Under the pieces are notes generated by a model. That model saw nothing but the letters and a program-made list of their open reading frames with translations. It made no database searches and was not told the DNA's origin. Positions 53,699 to 63,684 of a DNA stretch of 64,000 bases are shown piece after piece. The DNA lies in the NCBI RefSeq assembly GCF_006494535.1, contig NZ_VHIQ01000005.1, forward strand, positions 124,001 to 188,000. Direction: 5' to 3'. Position 1 is the first letter of the stretch, and the number at the start of each line of letters is the position of its first letter. Source of the DNA: Paucihalobacter ruber. Lineage in GTDB: Bacteria > Bacteroidota > Bacteroidia > Flavobacteriales > Flavobacteriaceae. Both the position numbers and the translations under genes were made by a program.

Positions 53699-54484
53699 AT
53701 GATGAAAAACGTATTGATTGTATTTTGTGTACTATGTGCTATCAACTGCGACAATTCGCCAAAATCTGAAAAAAAAATCTCAAGAAAATTTCAAGTTGAA
53801 CAGAGTCGTTTTCCAACAGTTTTGGAGCAAATATTTGAGGTTCATGGCGGATTAAACAGATGGGAACAGATGAAGCGCTTGGAATTTTCCTTTGATAACT
53901 CCAATACCACCGAAAGGCATTCTGTTGACTTAAAATCCCGAAAAACACTTATTGAAAGCGAGGCTTATACCATTGGTTTTGATGGTTCAAATACCTGGAT
54001 TAAGAGTGATAATAACACCTTCAACATTGACCCTAAGTTTTATTATAACCGCATGTTTTATTTATATGCCATGCCATTTGTTGTATCCGATCCCGGTATT
54101 TTTTATACCGAGCGTAAAGATGCTACCTTAGAATTTGAGCGATATGGCGCAGTTCATATTGGTTTTAGAAGAAGTATTGGTACTTCGCCTCAAGACGAAT
54201 ACATCATTTATTACAATAAAAAAACCATGGAAATGACCTGGTTGGCTTATACAGTTACTTATTTTGATAAAAAAAGAAGCACCGATTGGTATTTTGTTAA
54301 ATACGACAACTGGCAGGAAGTTAATGGTTTGAAACTTCCAAAAACCATGATCACCTACAGCACTAAAGACGACAAACCTTCTGAACCTATTAAGACTATT
54401 AATTTTTTTGATGTGAGTGTCACCTTAGATACTATCGATGATCAAAAATTTGAAGCGATCAAAGGTAGTCGCTTCGTTCAATAA
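53699..54484 (+). CDS. Lipoprotein of the DUF6503/LolA-like kind
   Basis: A 261-aa lipoprotein (MMKNVLIVFCVLCAINC, lipobox Cys17). The mature part begins with FEVHGGLNRWEQMKRLEFSF and continues as a beta-rich domain (GFDGSNTWIKSD, DEYIIYYNKKTMEMTWLAYTVTYF, WQEVNGLKLPKTMITYS), resembling the LolA/LppX-type half-barrel that binds lipid. The call is by pattern and not certain. Upstream, an inverted repeat (ATTCATT/AATGAAT, 53646-53664) touches a TATCTTTA box at 53664-53671. No other feature was seen in 53433-53698. Confidence 0.7.
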   Translation: MMKNVLIVFCVLCAINCDNSPKSEKKISRKFQVEQSRFPTVLEQIFEVHGGLNRWEQMKRLEFSFDNSNTTERHSVDLKSRKTLIESEAYTIGFDGSNTWIKSDNNTFNIDPKFYYNRMFYLYAMPFVVSDPGIFYTERKDATLEFERYGAVHIGFRRSIGTSPQDEYIIYYNKKTMEMTWLAYTVTYFDKKRSTDWYFVKYDNWQEVNGLKLPKTMITYSTKDDKPSEPIKTINFFDVSVTLDTIDDQKFEAIKGSRFVQ

Positions 54485-54512
54485 AAAAACCCGCTCATTG
54501 GCGGGTCCTTTT
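54485..54512. terminator. Bidirectional terminator
   Basis: The stem ACCCGC/GCGGGT (54489-54494 with 54501-54506) and a 6-base loop have a T run on both strands. It sits between the convergent lipoprotein and amidohydrolase genes. Confidence 0.82.
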
Positions 54513-54514
54513 GA

Positions 54515-55816
54515 TTAGTCTTGTTGTTCGTTGAACTTGTTGGAATAACGCTGATATAAATTAGTGTGATGACTTTCTAAAGAAATATTTCTGCCATCAA
54601 TAAAAGCATGGCTTAAAACATTACCTCTCATATCTAATGCATCACCTTCAGAAATAAAAAGTGTAGCACTTTTACCAACTTCCAATGTGCCGTACTTATC
54701 GTCGATGCCTAATATTTTAGCCGCGTTACTTGTAATTAGTTTTAAAGCATCTTCCTTATCCATACCTTGTCCAACAACCTGCCCGGCGTAAAACGGGAGA
54801 TTTCTGGTGTTCATACGCTCCATTCTACCGCCCGGATTGATGGTTACCAATAAACCTGCATCGTGAAGCAACTTTGGATTTTTATAGGGTAAATCGTAAT
54901 CGTCGTCTTCAAAGCTCGGCGTACTTTGGGTTCTGCCAACCACCACCGGAATGTTGTGTTGCTTTAAAAAATCGGTAATTTTATAAGCGTGATAGGCGCC
55001 AACTAAAACCACCTTATCAATACCCATTTCTTTGGCAAAAGTAACAGCATCAATAATTTCTTTTTCGCTTGTGGCATCAATAAACAACTTCTGAGATCCA
55101 TCAAATAAACCCTGTACGGCTTCAAAAGCTAGATTCTTTTTAGCGGGTTTGGTTTTGGCGTAAATTTTCGCGTCGGTTAAAAAGGTTTTAAAAGTTTCGA
55201 TTTCGCTGCTGTAGTTCTTGTTAGGTGAGTAACCCGCAGGTTCACCTAACCACCATCTGCCGCGAGAAAAACTATTGGGCCAGTTGAGGTGAAGCGCATC
55301 GTCAACTTTAACCGCGGCATCTTCCCAATTCCAGGCATCAAATTGAACAACTGATGATGTACCTGTTAATCTGCCACCGCGAGGTACAATCTGTCCCATT
55401 AAAACACCGTTGGGACGCATACTTTCTACAACCCGACTTTCGGCATTGTAGGCGATTAAACTTCTAATGTTCGGTGAGATACTTCCAATTTCATTAACAT
55501 CCATACTGGCGCGAACAGCATCAACTTCACCTAAGCCTAAAGTACTGTTAACTGTTATAAAACCCGGATATACATGTTTACCTTCTGCGTTAATGATTTT
55601 TCCCTTAGGTGAGACATTTGCACCTACTTCGGTAATAACACCATTATCAAATACAATGGTGGCGTTGTTAACAACGGTTCCGTTACCAACATGAGCGGTG
55701 ACACCTGTTATTGAAATGGTCTCGGTTTGTTTTCCTGCGGGTGTTTGCTGGGCATTCGTAAAAAGACTCATCAGCATTAAGCCACTTAAAAATATATGTT
55801 GAATTAAATGTTTCAT
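54515..55816 (-). CDS. Amidohydrolase-fold protein without the first metal motif
   Basis: A 433-aa exported protein (signal peptide to about residue 22). It has the amidohydrolase composite-domain start (ITGVTAHVGNGTVVNNATIVFDNG) and end (AAKILGIDDKYGTLEVGKSATLFI). At the point where active members have D-x-H-x-H, it reads YPGFITVNSTLGLGEVD, and no equivalent His pair is visible. It is probably not a canonical metallohydrolase. It lies 107 bases after the large paralogue and is probably read with it. Confidence 0.82.
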   Translation of the reverse strand: MKHLIQHIFLSGLMLMSLFTNAQQTPAGKQTETISITGVTAHVGNGTVVNNATIVFDNGVITEVGANVSPKGKIINAEGKHVYPGFITVNSTLGLGEVDAVRASMDVNEIGSISPNIRSLIAYNAESRVVESMRPNGVLMGQIVPRGGRLTGTSSVVQFDAWNWEDAAVKVDDALHLNWPNSFSRGRWWLGEPAGYSPNKNYSSEIETFKTFLTDAKIYAKTKPAKKNLAFEAVQGLFDGSQKLFIDATSEKEIIDAVTFAKEMGIDKVVLVGAYHAYKITDFLKQHNIPVVVGRTQSTPSFEDDDYDLPYKNPKLLHDAGLLVTINPGGRMERMNTRNLPFYAGQVVGQGMDKEDALKLITSNAAKILGIDDKYGTLEVGKSATLFISEGDALDMRGNVLSHAFIDGRNISLESHHTNLYQRYSNKFNEQQD

Positions 55817-55922
55817 CTGTTTAAATTATTTGTTTTTTATAGGTCAGATGGAACACCCTAAATAATTATGCGTTTGTGTGCAAAATTTTTACATGGGTGT
55901 TTCATTTTGTTCTTTGTTTTAA

Positions 55923-58904
55923 TTAGTCGTGATCTTGAAATCCTTCAAATAAATGATCGGTATCGCAATGGAAATCGCGCTCGGCACGTTTGGTAGGCGT
56001 TTGAGTTTTTCCGCCGCCATTTTTGGCATCCATCATCATTTTCATTAGTTTATTTCTTTCTTCGTTAATTGCCTGGCGTTTTTTCATGTCTTCTTCTAAA
56101 TCAAAATAAACGGCACCATCGATGATGGTTTTTTCAGGTTTGGCGTAAAGTGACAACGGATGATCGTTCCATAGAACCAGATCAGCATCTTTACCTTCTT
56201 TGATGCTTCCGGTTCGGTTGTCAATATGAAGCATTTTTGCCGGGTTAATAGTCACCATTTTCCAGGCTTCTTCTTCGCTAACACCGCCGTATTTTACAGT
56301 TTTGGCGGCTTCCTGATTGAGACGTCTAATCATTTCACCATCGTCGCTGTTGATGGCAACGTTTAAACCAACATTTTGCATAATAGCGGCATTGTAGGGT
56401 ATGGCATCGTTAACTTCGTATTTGTAAGCCCACCAGTCGCTAAATGTTGAAGCACCAATAACGCCGTGTTTTTTCATGATGTCGGCCACTTTGTAGCCTT
56501 CTAGAATATGCGTGAAAGTATTCACCTTAAAATTGAAGGATTCGGCTACTTTCATCAACATATTAATTTCGCTTTGTACATAAGAATGACAGCTGATAAA
56601 ACGCTCACCATTTAAAATTTCGAGCAGGGTTTCCATCTCCTCATCATAGCGGAAAGACTTCCCGCTTTTCTTTTGTGCTTCGTATTCTTTGGCCTGTTGG
56701 AAATAGTCCATATAAACTTGTTCAACGCCCATTCTGGTTTGAGGGAATCTAGCAGTTTCGGTATTACCCCAGTTAGATTGTTTTACGTTTTCACCTAAAG
56801 CGAATTTGATAAACTTAGGCGAATTGCTGTAAATCATGTTATTGGCATTTTCACCCCATTTAAATTTAACGATGGCCGAACGACCTCCGATTGGGTTGGC
56901 AGAACCATGTAAGAGCTGCGCTGAGGTAACACCACCTGCCAGAGCGCGATACACTCCAATGTCATCGGGGTCTACCACATCTTCCATTTTAACTTCGGCT
57001 GAAGAATTGTGTCCGCCTTCGTTTACCGATGATAAAGCCAAATGGGAATGTTCGTCAATAATTCCGGCCGTTAAATGTTTGCCGGTAGCGTCGATTACCT
57101 GCGCGTTTCCTGCTGAAAGGTTTTTACCTATTTTAGAAATTTTACCGTTTTTAACCAAAACGTCTGTGTTTTCTAAATTGCCGTTGGCCTCGCTCGTCCA
57201 AACAGTAGCATTTTTAAACAGCATATCCTGAGATTTAGGAAGGCTATTGTTTCCAAAAGCCATATTTGGATACGTAACCGATACAGTTTCGGGCGTACTT
57301 TCTTCTTTTTTATCCTTCTTTTTACTTTCAAAGGCTTGAGTTTTGGTTGCTGTGAAAGCCGATGCCAATCCGTTAGGTAAGATGAGTCTTCCGCTCAAGT
57401 TATCGGAAGTGTTACTTACAATGCTTGTCATACGATATAACTCATCGTCTTTGGTCATTCCAATTTCTACCCAATTGTCTTTGTAGGCGATGGTAGATTT
57501 ATATTTGATAGTATCCACCGTAATTTCAATACTTGGTTTAGAAATTTCGCCACCAAGTTTCATAGTGTAGTTTTTGCCGGCTACGTTTAAATTATAGTCG
57601 CCTCTAATGTCTTTTTGATTTAGGTCGTTTATCACGTGTTTTTCACCCTGAATCCAGTTCTCATAAAAAGTTGTGCCTTTATCAAAAATAGGCCCTGATG
57701 TAATTGTAAAATTGGCAAATGAGCCATTGTTTAAATTACCAATTTGGTTGTTGTTTAAAATGCTTGCCGGCACTGTGGTGAGGGCTTTAAGTGCTGTAGT
57801 TTCATCTAAACCATAGCTGATGGCTTTTTGGATTCGGCTTATAATTTCTTTGGCCGATTTCAAATCGTGGGTTGTAAAAGCAAAAGGTACATTGTTTTCT
57901 GCTAAAACCTTTGGATTGCCAGGTGCCTGATTCCAATGTCTCATATCTTGAAGAGATACATATTCTGCCTGGTAAGGATTGGAAACGTCGTAAGCATCAG
58001 GAAAATTTAATGGAATAATGAAGGTAGCATTGGTAGCTTTTACATCTTTAATGTTTTCATATTCATAGCCGCTACCTACGATAATATATTGTATGTTAAA
58101 TAAATCACCGACTTTATCGGCTCTCAAATTATTTAACTTGTCTTTTGATTCAAAAATAGCAGGTAAGCTTTTGTTTTTATTTAAAGCTTCTAAAGATAAA
58201 TCTTTGTTTTTAGCGTTCCCTTTAGCATACCAATCGGCGTCATGATACATTTGTCTCAATAAGGCTAAAGTTCCCATAGTAGAACTTGGATACGACTGGT
58301 TTTTAACCACGCTTCTTGAAAATGAAAAGTGCTGTGTAGCCTTTTCCTGAAGAATGCGTTCACCATTATTACCATTTTGGTTTAAGGCCACTACCATACC
58401 GGTGCCACGGGCTATACCATCGTGATGATGCGTACCAACGGCTGCAAATCCGGCCTCAACTAGTTCCTTGGCTTTTTTGTCGTCAAATTTAAAATGGTCG
58501 GCAGCATTGACTTCCGGCATAATATGATCGTTCCAGTAATAACCGGTGCGCGAAGGGTCGTATTGAGGCGATCTTCCAAATCCGGCGCTTCGTTTCGGTT
58601 TTTCAATACCAAAATCGCTGTAAGCGTCAATAAAAGAAGGATAAATGTATTTACCTTCAAGATTAATAATTTTTGTGTTTTCAGGAAGTTTCACTGAGGT
58701 GCCAACCTGAAGTACCTTACCGTTTTGAATAAGCAAAGTAGCGTTGTCAATTTTTTGTGTTGCATTTACATAAACAGTGGCATTTGTAAATGCTGTGTAA
58801 TTAGAGTTGTTGTTGCTAACGCCGTCATTTTTTGGAAAGTATTCTTGTGAGAATAACGATATTTGCCACAAAAACAACAACAAGGAAAAAGTTAATCTTG
58901 TCAT
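55923..58904 (-). CDS. Double amidohydrolase-domain exported protein
   Basis: A 993-aa exported protein with two amidohydrolase-type halves. The N-half (about 25-445) has the fold signature (TNATVYVNATQKIDNATLLI, YPSFIDAYSDFG) but no D-x-H-x-H. The C-half (about 610-960) keeps DEHSHLALSS, CHSYVQSEINML, TFTHILEG and AINSDDGE, which look like a full binuclear metal site, and ends with an imidazolonepropionase-like GSIKEGKDADLVLW. It is probably a periplasmic metallohydrolase with unknown substrate; the dead N-half may serve structure. The smaller paralogue downstream most resembles the N-half. Confidence 0.87.
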   Translation of the reverse strand: MTRLTFSLLLFLWQISLFSQEYFPKNDGVSNNNSNYTAFTNATVYVNATQKIDNATLLIQNGKVLQVGTSVKLPENTKIINLEGKYIYPSFIDAYSDFGIEKPKRSAGFGRSPQYDPSRTGYYWNDHIMPEVNAADHFKFDDKKAKELVEAGFAAVGTHHHDGIARGTGMVVALNQNGNNGERILQEKATQHFSFSRSVVKNQSYPSSTMGTLALLRQMYHDADWYAKGNAKNKDLSLEALNKNKSLPAIFESKDKLNNLRADKVGDLFNIQYIIVGSGYEYENIKDVKATNATFIIPLNFPDAYDVSNPYQAEYVSLQDMRHWNQAPGNPKVLAENNVPFAFTTHDLKSAKEIISRIQKAISYGLDETTALKALTTVPASILNNNQIGNLNNGSFANFTITSGPIFDKGTTFYENWIQGEKHVINDLNQKDIRGDYNLNVAGKNYTMKLGGEISKPSIEITVDTIKYKSTIAYKDNWVEIGMTKDDELYRMTSIVSNTSDNLSGRLILPNGLASAFTATKTQAFESKKKDKKEESTPETVSVTYPNMAFGNNSLPKSQDMLFKNATVWTSEANGNLENTDVLVKNGKISKIGKNLSAGNAQVIDATGKHLTAGIIDEHSHLALSSVNEGGHNSSAEVKMEDVVDPDDIGVYRALAGGVTSAQLLHGSANPIGGRSAIVKFKWGENANNMIYSNSPKFIKFALGENVKQSNWGNTETARFPQTRMGVEQVYMDYFQQAKEYEAQKKSGKSFRYDEEMETLLEILNGERFISCHSYVQSEINMLMKVAESFNFKVNTFTHILEGYKVADIMKKHGVIGASTFSDWWAYKYEVNDAIPYNAAIMQNVGLNVAINSDDGEMIRRLNQEAAKTVKYGGVSEEEAWKMVTINPAKMLHIDNRTGSIKEGKDADLVLWNDHPLSLYAKPEKTIIDGAVYFDLEEDMKKRQAINEERNKLMKMMMDAKNGGGKTQTPTKRAERDFHCDTDHLFEGFQDHD

Positions 58905-58996
58905 TTTTTAAAGTTAGTTAATATGTTAGAGGCTTAAAGATAGAAATACTCTTAAAAACTAAAATTTTGTTTGGTGTTTTTTAACTTTTGAAAAGC

Positions 58997-60055
58997 TTAT
59001 TTTGAAAGGTTATAATTAACAATCAGTGCAACCACATAGCTATAAGACTCGATACCTTTTACTTGATTGTTGGCCTTTAGAAACTGATTATAACTGCTTT
59101 TAAAGATAACTTCGGAAGAGTTTTTATAAGATTCCCAAAATTCTCTCACTTCCCTGAAGTTTTTTAAAACACCTGTATTAATATTTTTAGTAATATTTTC
59201 ATAGTCAGAAGGACTACGTTTGAATAAATCATTTAAGCAATGGCCTAAAGCAAAGGCTTGACCAGAATATTGAAAGTACAAATCGGTATGGCTGGTTGTT
59301 GCCAAATAAGCTATAAAATTGGCTTCGTTTTCGGCGGCGTAACCCAATTGATGGGCTACTTCATGGCTGGCGGTTGAGGGAAATCTAAATTTTGGTAACA
59401 AATAATCTACCTGGGCTTCGTTGGTAAACGGATTTAGATATCCTGAAAAACCCATATAGGTGAGTGGCACACTATAAAGTGATGTTTTCAGACTTTTAGG
59501 ATGATATTTTAAATGCGGATAGTCTTTTGATAAATTTTCAAAACCTTTGGGTACTAACGCCAATAATTGCGCTTTACTCATTTTAAATGTAACAATACTA
59601 CTGTCGTTTTCTGCTAATTGCAATTGCAAAGCGTTGGTTTGCTTTATAAGTCGATGGGTTACTTGAATCAGCTCTTCAGTTGAATAATCGGTGTTTAAAT
59701 TAAGACTTTCGTGTAGCGGTAATCGGTAATAATTAAAAGCCCATAATACGTGAAATACTGCATAAACTGTCGATATAACGGCCAATATATCTGTAAGCCA
59801 GCCCAACGGATTCATGGTTATTTTAGCGCGGTTGATGTAAAGCCAGCGCAAGGCGTAAATTCCTAGAATTGTGTAGACTACATCACCAAACGACAATGGT
59901 ATCCAGCCAAATACATAGTGTAACAGTTTAGAGCTGAATTTAAAAATACCATTGCTGTAAATTATTTCTACCAAATTTGGAAAGTGCGACAGCAGTTTCA
60001 CCAAAAGTATTTGTGGGATAATAGCAAGCGCAATGAGTTGTTTTTTGGTGAGCAT
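58997..60055 (-). CDS. DUF3810 membrane zinc-peptidase-like protein
   Basis: A 352-aa protein with three hydrophobic segments in the first 135 residues (about 8-25, 55-75, 88-110) and a soluble C-terminal part. H231-EVAH (ASHEVAHQLGYAAENEANF) is an HExxH zinc motif followed by a Glu 10-14 residues on, as in gluzincins. DUF3810 is a Bacteroidota family whose activity is unproven. The start is ATG. It is divergent from pepD. Confidence 0.85.
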   Translation of the reverse strand: MLTKKQLIALAIIPQILLVKLLSHFPNLVEIIYSNGIFKFSSKLLHYVFGWIPLSFGDVVYTILGIYALRWLYINRAKITMNPLGWLTDILAVISTVYAVFHVLWAFNYYRLPLHESLNLNTDYSTEELIQVTHRLIKQTNALQLQLAENDSSIVTFKMSKAQLLALVPKGFENLSKDYPHLKYHPKSLKTSLYSVPLTYMGFSGYLNPFTNEAQVDYLLPKFRFPSTASHEVAHQLGYAAENEANFIAYLATTSHTDLYFQYSGQAFALGHCLNDLFKRSPSDYENITKNINTGVLKNFREVREFWESYKNSSEVIFKSSYNQFLKANNQVKGIESYSYVVALIVNYNLSK

Positions 60056-60180
60056 GACTGATTTGGACCCTGAATTTGTTATGGTAAATATACTTAATTG
60101 CCAGCTAAGATAAAGTTCATAAATAAGTTTAGTATTATAAAATTACAATTGAAAATTTAAAGTACATCATTGCAAATAAC

Positions 60181-60188
60181 TACCTTTG
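60181..60188 (+). promoter_or_regulatory. -7 box of the pepD-like gene
   Basis: TACCTTTG, an exact consensus match, 24 bases before the ATG at 60213. Confidence 0.6.
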
Positions 60189-60212
60189 TAAAACAAAGAT
60201 AAAACCTATTAT

Positions 60213-61670
60213 ATGACTGTTAGAGAATTAGAACCCAGAGTACTTTGGAACAAATTTGCTGACCTAAATGCCGTACCAAGACCTTCAAAAAAAGAAGAGC
60301 GTGTGATTGCTTTTATGAAACAATTTGGTGAAGACCTCGGTTTGGAAACTTTTGTTGATAAGGTTGGAAATGTGATTATTAAAAAACCTGCCACAATAGG
60401 TATGGAAAATCGCGCCACCATTGTTATGCAATCGCATTTAGATATGGTGCATCAAAAAAATAACGATACTAATTTTGATTTTGATGCCCAGGGAATTGAC
60501 ATGTATGTTGATGGTGATTGGGTAAAGGCTAAAGGTACTACTTTGGGCGCTGATAATGGTTTGGGAGTCGCAACTATCATGGCTATTTTAGAGAGTAAAG
60601 ATATTCCACATCCTGCTATTGAAGCATTATTTACCATAGATGAAGAAACCGGAATGACCGGCGCCAAAGGCTTAGAAGGCGGTTTGTTAGACGGTAGTAT
60701 TCTTTTAAACCTCGATACCGAAGAAGACGATGAAATTGGTGTTGGCTGTGCCGGCGGAATTGATGTAACAGCCAAGGGGAACTATTTTGCCAAACCCACC
60801 AATGCGCATCAAGTGGCATTTGAAATTGTAGTTAAAGGTCTGCAAGGCGGCCACTCCGGAATGGATATTCACAAGGGATTGGGAAATGCCAATAAAATAA
60901 TGAATAGGATGTTATATGCAACTTCTGAGAATTTTGGTGCGCACGTTGCAGAAATTCATGGTGGCGGACTTAGAAATGCCATTCCACGCGAAAGTAGGGC
61001 AGTAGTAGTGATTGAAAAAGAACATGAAAAAGATTTTCTAAATCATATTCACCTGTTGTCGGCTATTATCAAAACCGAATTTAAAACAATGGAACCGCAA
61101 CTCATCATTGCAATTGAAAAAACACAGTTACCTCATGAAATGATGAATGCCGAAAGTCAGGTTAGGCTAATTAATGCCATTTACGCGGCTTGTAACGGTG
61201 TCTATCGAATGAGTCCCGATATTCCAAATTTGGTTGAAACCTCTAATAATATTGCCAGTGTAACAGTTGGAGATGGTAAAATTGAAATCAAGTGTTTAAC
61301 ACGTTCGTCGAGTGAAAGTTCTAAACTAGACTTGGCCAACTCATTGAAGGCGACGTTTGAACTAATAGGTTGTGAGGTGCATTTTTCGGGAGATTATCCC
61401 GGTTGGACACCCAATATGGATTCGAAAATATTAAAAGTACTCAGCGCTATTTACGAAAAGCTAAATCATAGTAAACCCCATGTAGCCGCTTGTCACGCCG
61501 GATTAGAATGTGGTATTCTGGGACAAAATTACCCCGATATGGATATGATTAGTTTTGGTCCCAATATTAAAGGCGCACATTCTCCCGATGAGCGTGCACA
61601 AATATCGTCGGTGCAAAAATACTGGAAATTTGTGTTGGAGATTTTAAAGGAAATTCCGAAGGCCAAGTGA
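60213..61670 (+). CDS. pepD: Aminoacyl-histidine dipeptidase (M20 family)
   Basis: A 485-aa cytosolic di-zinc dipeptidase. QSHLDMVHQK (H-x-D ligand), GADNGLGVA, DEETGMTGA (catalytic Glu and ligand Glu) and the late CHAGLECG (His/Glu ligand) are all present, as in PepD/carnosinase-type enzymes. The lid domain with the KGLQGGHSGMDIHKGLGNAN segment is complete. It cuts Xaa-His and other short dipeptides. It starts with its own promoter and is followed by a repeat-rich gap, so it is probably monocistronic. Confidence 0.93.
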   Translation: MTVRELEPRVLWNKFADLNAVPRPSKKEERVIAFMKQFGEDLGLETFVDKVGNVIIKKPATIGMENRATIVMQSHLDMVHQKNNDTNFDFDAQGIDMYVDGDWVKAKGTTLGADNGLGVATIMAILESKDIPHPAIEALFTIDEETGMTGAKGLEGGLLDGSILLNLDTEEDDEIGVGCAGGIDVTAKGNYFAKPTNAHQVAFEIVVKGLQGGHSGMDIHKGLGNANKIMNRMLYATSENFGAHVAEIHGGGLRNAIPRESRAVVVIEKEHEKDFLNHIHLLSAIIKTEFKTMEPQLIIAIEKTQLPHEMMNAESQVRLINAIYAACNGVYRMSPDIPNLVETSNNIASVTVGDGKIEIKCLTRSSSESSKLDLANSLKATFELIGCEVHFSGDYPGWTPNMDSKILKVLSAIYEKLNHSKPHVAACHAGLECGILGQNYPDMDMISFGPNIKGAHSPDERAQISSVQKYWKFVLEILKEIPKAK

Positions 61671-61787
61671 TTTCTCACAGATAGCACAGATTTGCACAGA
61701 TTGAAATTTCCATATTCTTTAACCCTCTCAGGATTCTAAACCTTGAAAGGGCTAAATACGCTTCGTATTAATAAAATGCTAATAAAA

Positions 61788-61826
61788 TAAAGACCTCACA
61801 GGTTTAGAAAACCTGTGAGGTCTTTA
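61788..61826. repeat. Perfect 18-bp hairpin repeat element
   Basis: An 18-bp stem containing AAAGACCTCACAGGTTT is closed by AGA and followed by the exact complementary arm. Just before it are a smaller hairpin (AATACG/CGTATT, 61755-61769), an AACCCTCTCAGG-type element and a CACAGAT direct duplication (about 61675-61705). No gene lies in 61671-61910. Confidence 0.85.
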
Positions 61827-61910
61827 CAAAACAATTAATATTTAGTTTGAATGGTAATTAAATAATGAATTACCCGCTAATAATCTTAACGGATCGTCAT
61901 ATAACTTTAA

Positions 61911-63128
61911 TTATTCCACAATGCCAACCATTTCCATTATAAAAATAACATCGGCATTGGGTGGAATAAAACCACCTCCTGCACCACGCTCACCCCAGGC
62001 CAAATGTGATGGCATATATGCGAAAACTTTGTCTCCAACTTTCATTAGTGCGGCTGTTTCTTTAAATCCTGCAACCATACCTGCATCGGGACTAATTGGC
62101 ATAGGCATGGGTTGATAGGCATTAGCTGCTGCGCGCTGCTCATTGAGCATGCCGTGGCGCTCGGCTACACTTTGAACACTGGTATCGAACAATCGGCCAT
62201 CGGTAAAATAACCTTCGTAGTTCACTTTAACGGTGCTTCCGGCTGCCGGTTTTGGTCCGTTGCCTTTGGTAATGGTGTAAATTTTCAATCCGGAATCTAA
62301 TGTTGTAGATTTACCTAAATATTCGTCTAATAAAACTTTAACTTCTGTGGCTGCTTCTAAATTTTTAGCATCTCGTTTAGCTTGTTCTTCTTCGGCCTTT
62401 TTTGCTGCCTCTTCTCTTAATCTTTCCTGTTGTTCTTTAAGTTTCGGTAACTCGTTTGTAAATACATCAGCAGCATTAAATTTTTTAGCTTCGCTTCCTT
62501 TTCTAATAATATTTAATTGTTTAATAATAACCGGAGTTTCAGGTTTGCTTCCGTCCATTGTTTTAATATTGGATATGGAATCCTGAATATCTAAACCTAA
62601 AACAAGTTCACCAAAAACCGTGTGACAGCTACCACCCGGAAAAGTACCACATCTTTTTAACGTCCCATCTTCTTTAAAGGCGTCTAAATGAGGTGTTGCC
62701 ACTTCTGTTATAAAAAATTGAGATCCGTTAGTGTTAGGACCTGAGTTTGCCATCGATAAAATACCAGGCTTATTATGCTTTAATTCCGGGTGAAATTCGT
62801 CTTCAAACTTATAACCGGGACTTCCGCTGCCGGTTCCTGTCGGGTCACCACCTTGTATCATGAAATTATCAATTACGCGATGAAAAGTTAATGAATCATA
62901 AAAACGTTTCCCTTTAAATTCTTCGGAAACGCCGGGATGGGTACCTTCGGCTAAGGCTACAAAATTGGCAACCGTAACGGGCGTTTTGTCGTGGGTAAGT
63001 TTGGCAACCATGGTACCTTTATTGGTAACAAATTCTGCGTAAATTCCGTCTTCTAGCTCAGGATATTGCTCCTTGCAGGCTAAAAAACTTAAAAGTATGG
63101 CTAAATAAAGCATGCTGTTTTTAATCAT
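61911..63128 (-). CDS. Cyclophilin-FKBP fusion peptidyl-prolyl isomerase lipoprotein
   Basis: A 405-aa lipoprotein (LLSFLAC, Cys18). Residues about 30-205 are a cyclophilin domain ([31 protein letters not shown]). A helical, charged linker (about 220-265, [18 protein letters not shown]) leads to an FKBP domain (about 280-405, [37 protein letters not shown]). It should help fold periplasmic or exported proteins. Its ATG overlaps the gldI stop by eight bases, so it belongs to the gldI operon. Confidence 0.92.
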   Translation of the reverse strand: MIKNSMLYLAILLSFLACKEQYPELEDGIYAEFVTNKGTMVAKLTHDKTPVTVANFVALAEGTHPGVSEEFKGKRFYDSLTFHRVIDNFMIQGGDPTGTGSGSPGYKFEDEFHPELKHNKPGILSMANSGPNTNGSQFFITEVATPHLDAFKEDGTLKRCGTFPGGSCHTVFGELVLGLDIQDSISNIKTMDGSKPETPVIIKQLNIIRKGSEAKKFNAADVFTNELPKLKEQQERLREEAAKKAEEEQAKRDAKNLEAATEVKVLLDEYLGKSTTLDSGLKIYTITKGNGPKPAAGSTVKVNYEGYFTDGRLFDTSVQSVAERHGMLNEQRAAANAYQPMPMPISPDAGMVAGFKETAALMKVGDKVFAYMPSHLAWGERGAGGGFIPPNADVIFIMEMVGIVE

Positions 63129-63666
63129 GATTAGTTTGTTTTATATTGTTAACTGTTACTTCGCAAATAATGGGTGTGTTAATACCTATTCTTTTTTGGT
63201 CTCCATAATATCCGTAGGCCAAATTTGACGGGAAATAAAAGGTGACTGTTTCGCCGGGTTTCATAATTTTTAATCCTTCGCGTAAACCTGTAAATAGTTC
63301 TTGCTGATCCATGGCATAGGTTTTCGGACTTACTTCATCTTCAGCATAAATCATATTTCCGTTAATATCTTTAATGTCGTAGTTATAGTTGATCAGGTCT
63401 CCAAACTTAGCTGTAATGGTATCAGTTTCAATTTTATTGTTGTAATAATACCAAAAGCCGTTTGGAGATGCAATAAAATCAGTTTCGGGCATTGTTGCCA
63501 TCAAGTCTTTAAAAGCAGCCTCTTGTTGTTTGTTAAGTTGAATGTTACGTTCAGCAGACTCTTTTATAAAAGAACCAGATGCAGTTGAAATTGGTTCTCT
63601 GGCTTCGGGAGATTTACATCCAAAGGCCAGGATGACAATTAGTAGGTTATAAACAAACAGTTTCAT
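63121..63666 (-). CDS. gldI: Gliding motility-associated peptidyl-prolyl isomerase GldI
   Basis: A 181-aa FKBP-type lipoprotein (VILAFGC, Cys17). After a charged linker ([16 protein letters not shown]) the FKBP-like domain covers about 75-175 ([58 protein letters not shown]). GldI is needed for gliding in several flavobacteria, where it helps fold gliding/secretion proteins. It is placed between nrnA and the cyclophilin-FKBP gene, the usual flavobacterial order. Confidence 0.93.
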   Translation of the reverse strand: MKLFVYNLLIVILAFGCKSPEAREPISTASGSFIKESAERNIQLNKQQEAAFKDLMATMPETDFIASPNGFWYYYNNKIETDTITAKFGDLINYNYDIKDINGNMIYAEDEVSPKTYAMDQQELFTGLREGLKIMKPGETVTFYFPSNLAYGYYGDQKRIGINTPIICEVTVNNIKQTNHD

Positions 63667-63684
63667 GTTAATTTCTGTGGAATT

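Noticed and set aside
62347-62586. Alanine/serine-rich plus-strand frame
   Set aside because: It is antisense to the charged linker of the cyclophilin-FKBP protein; the composition follows from that linker.
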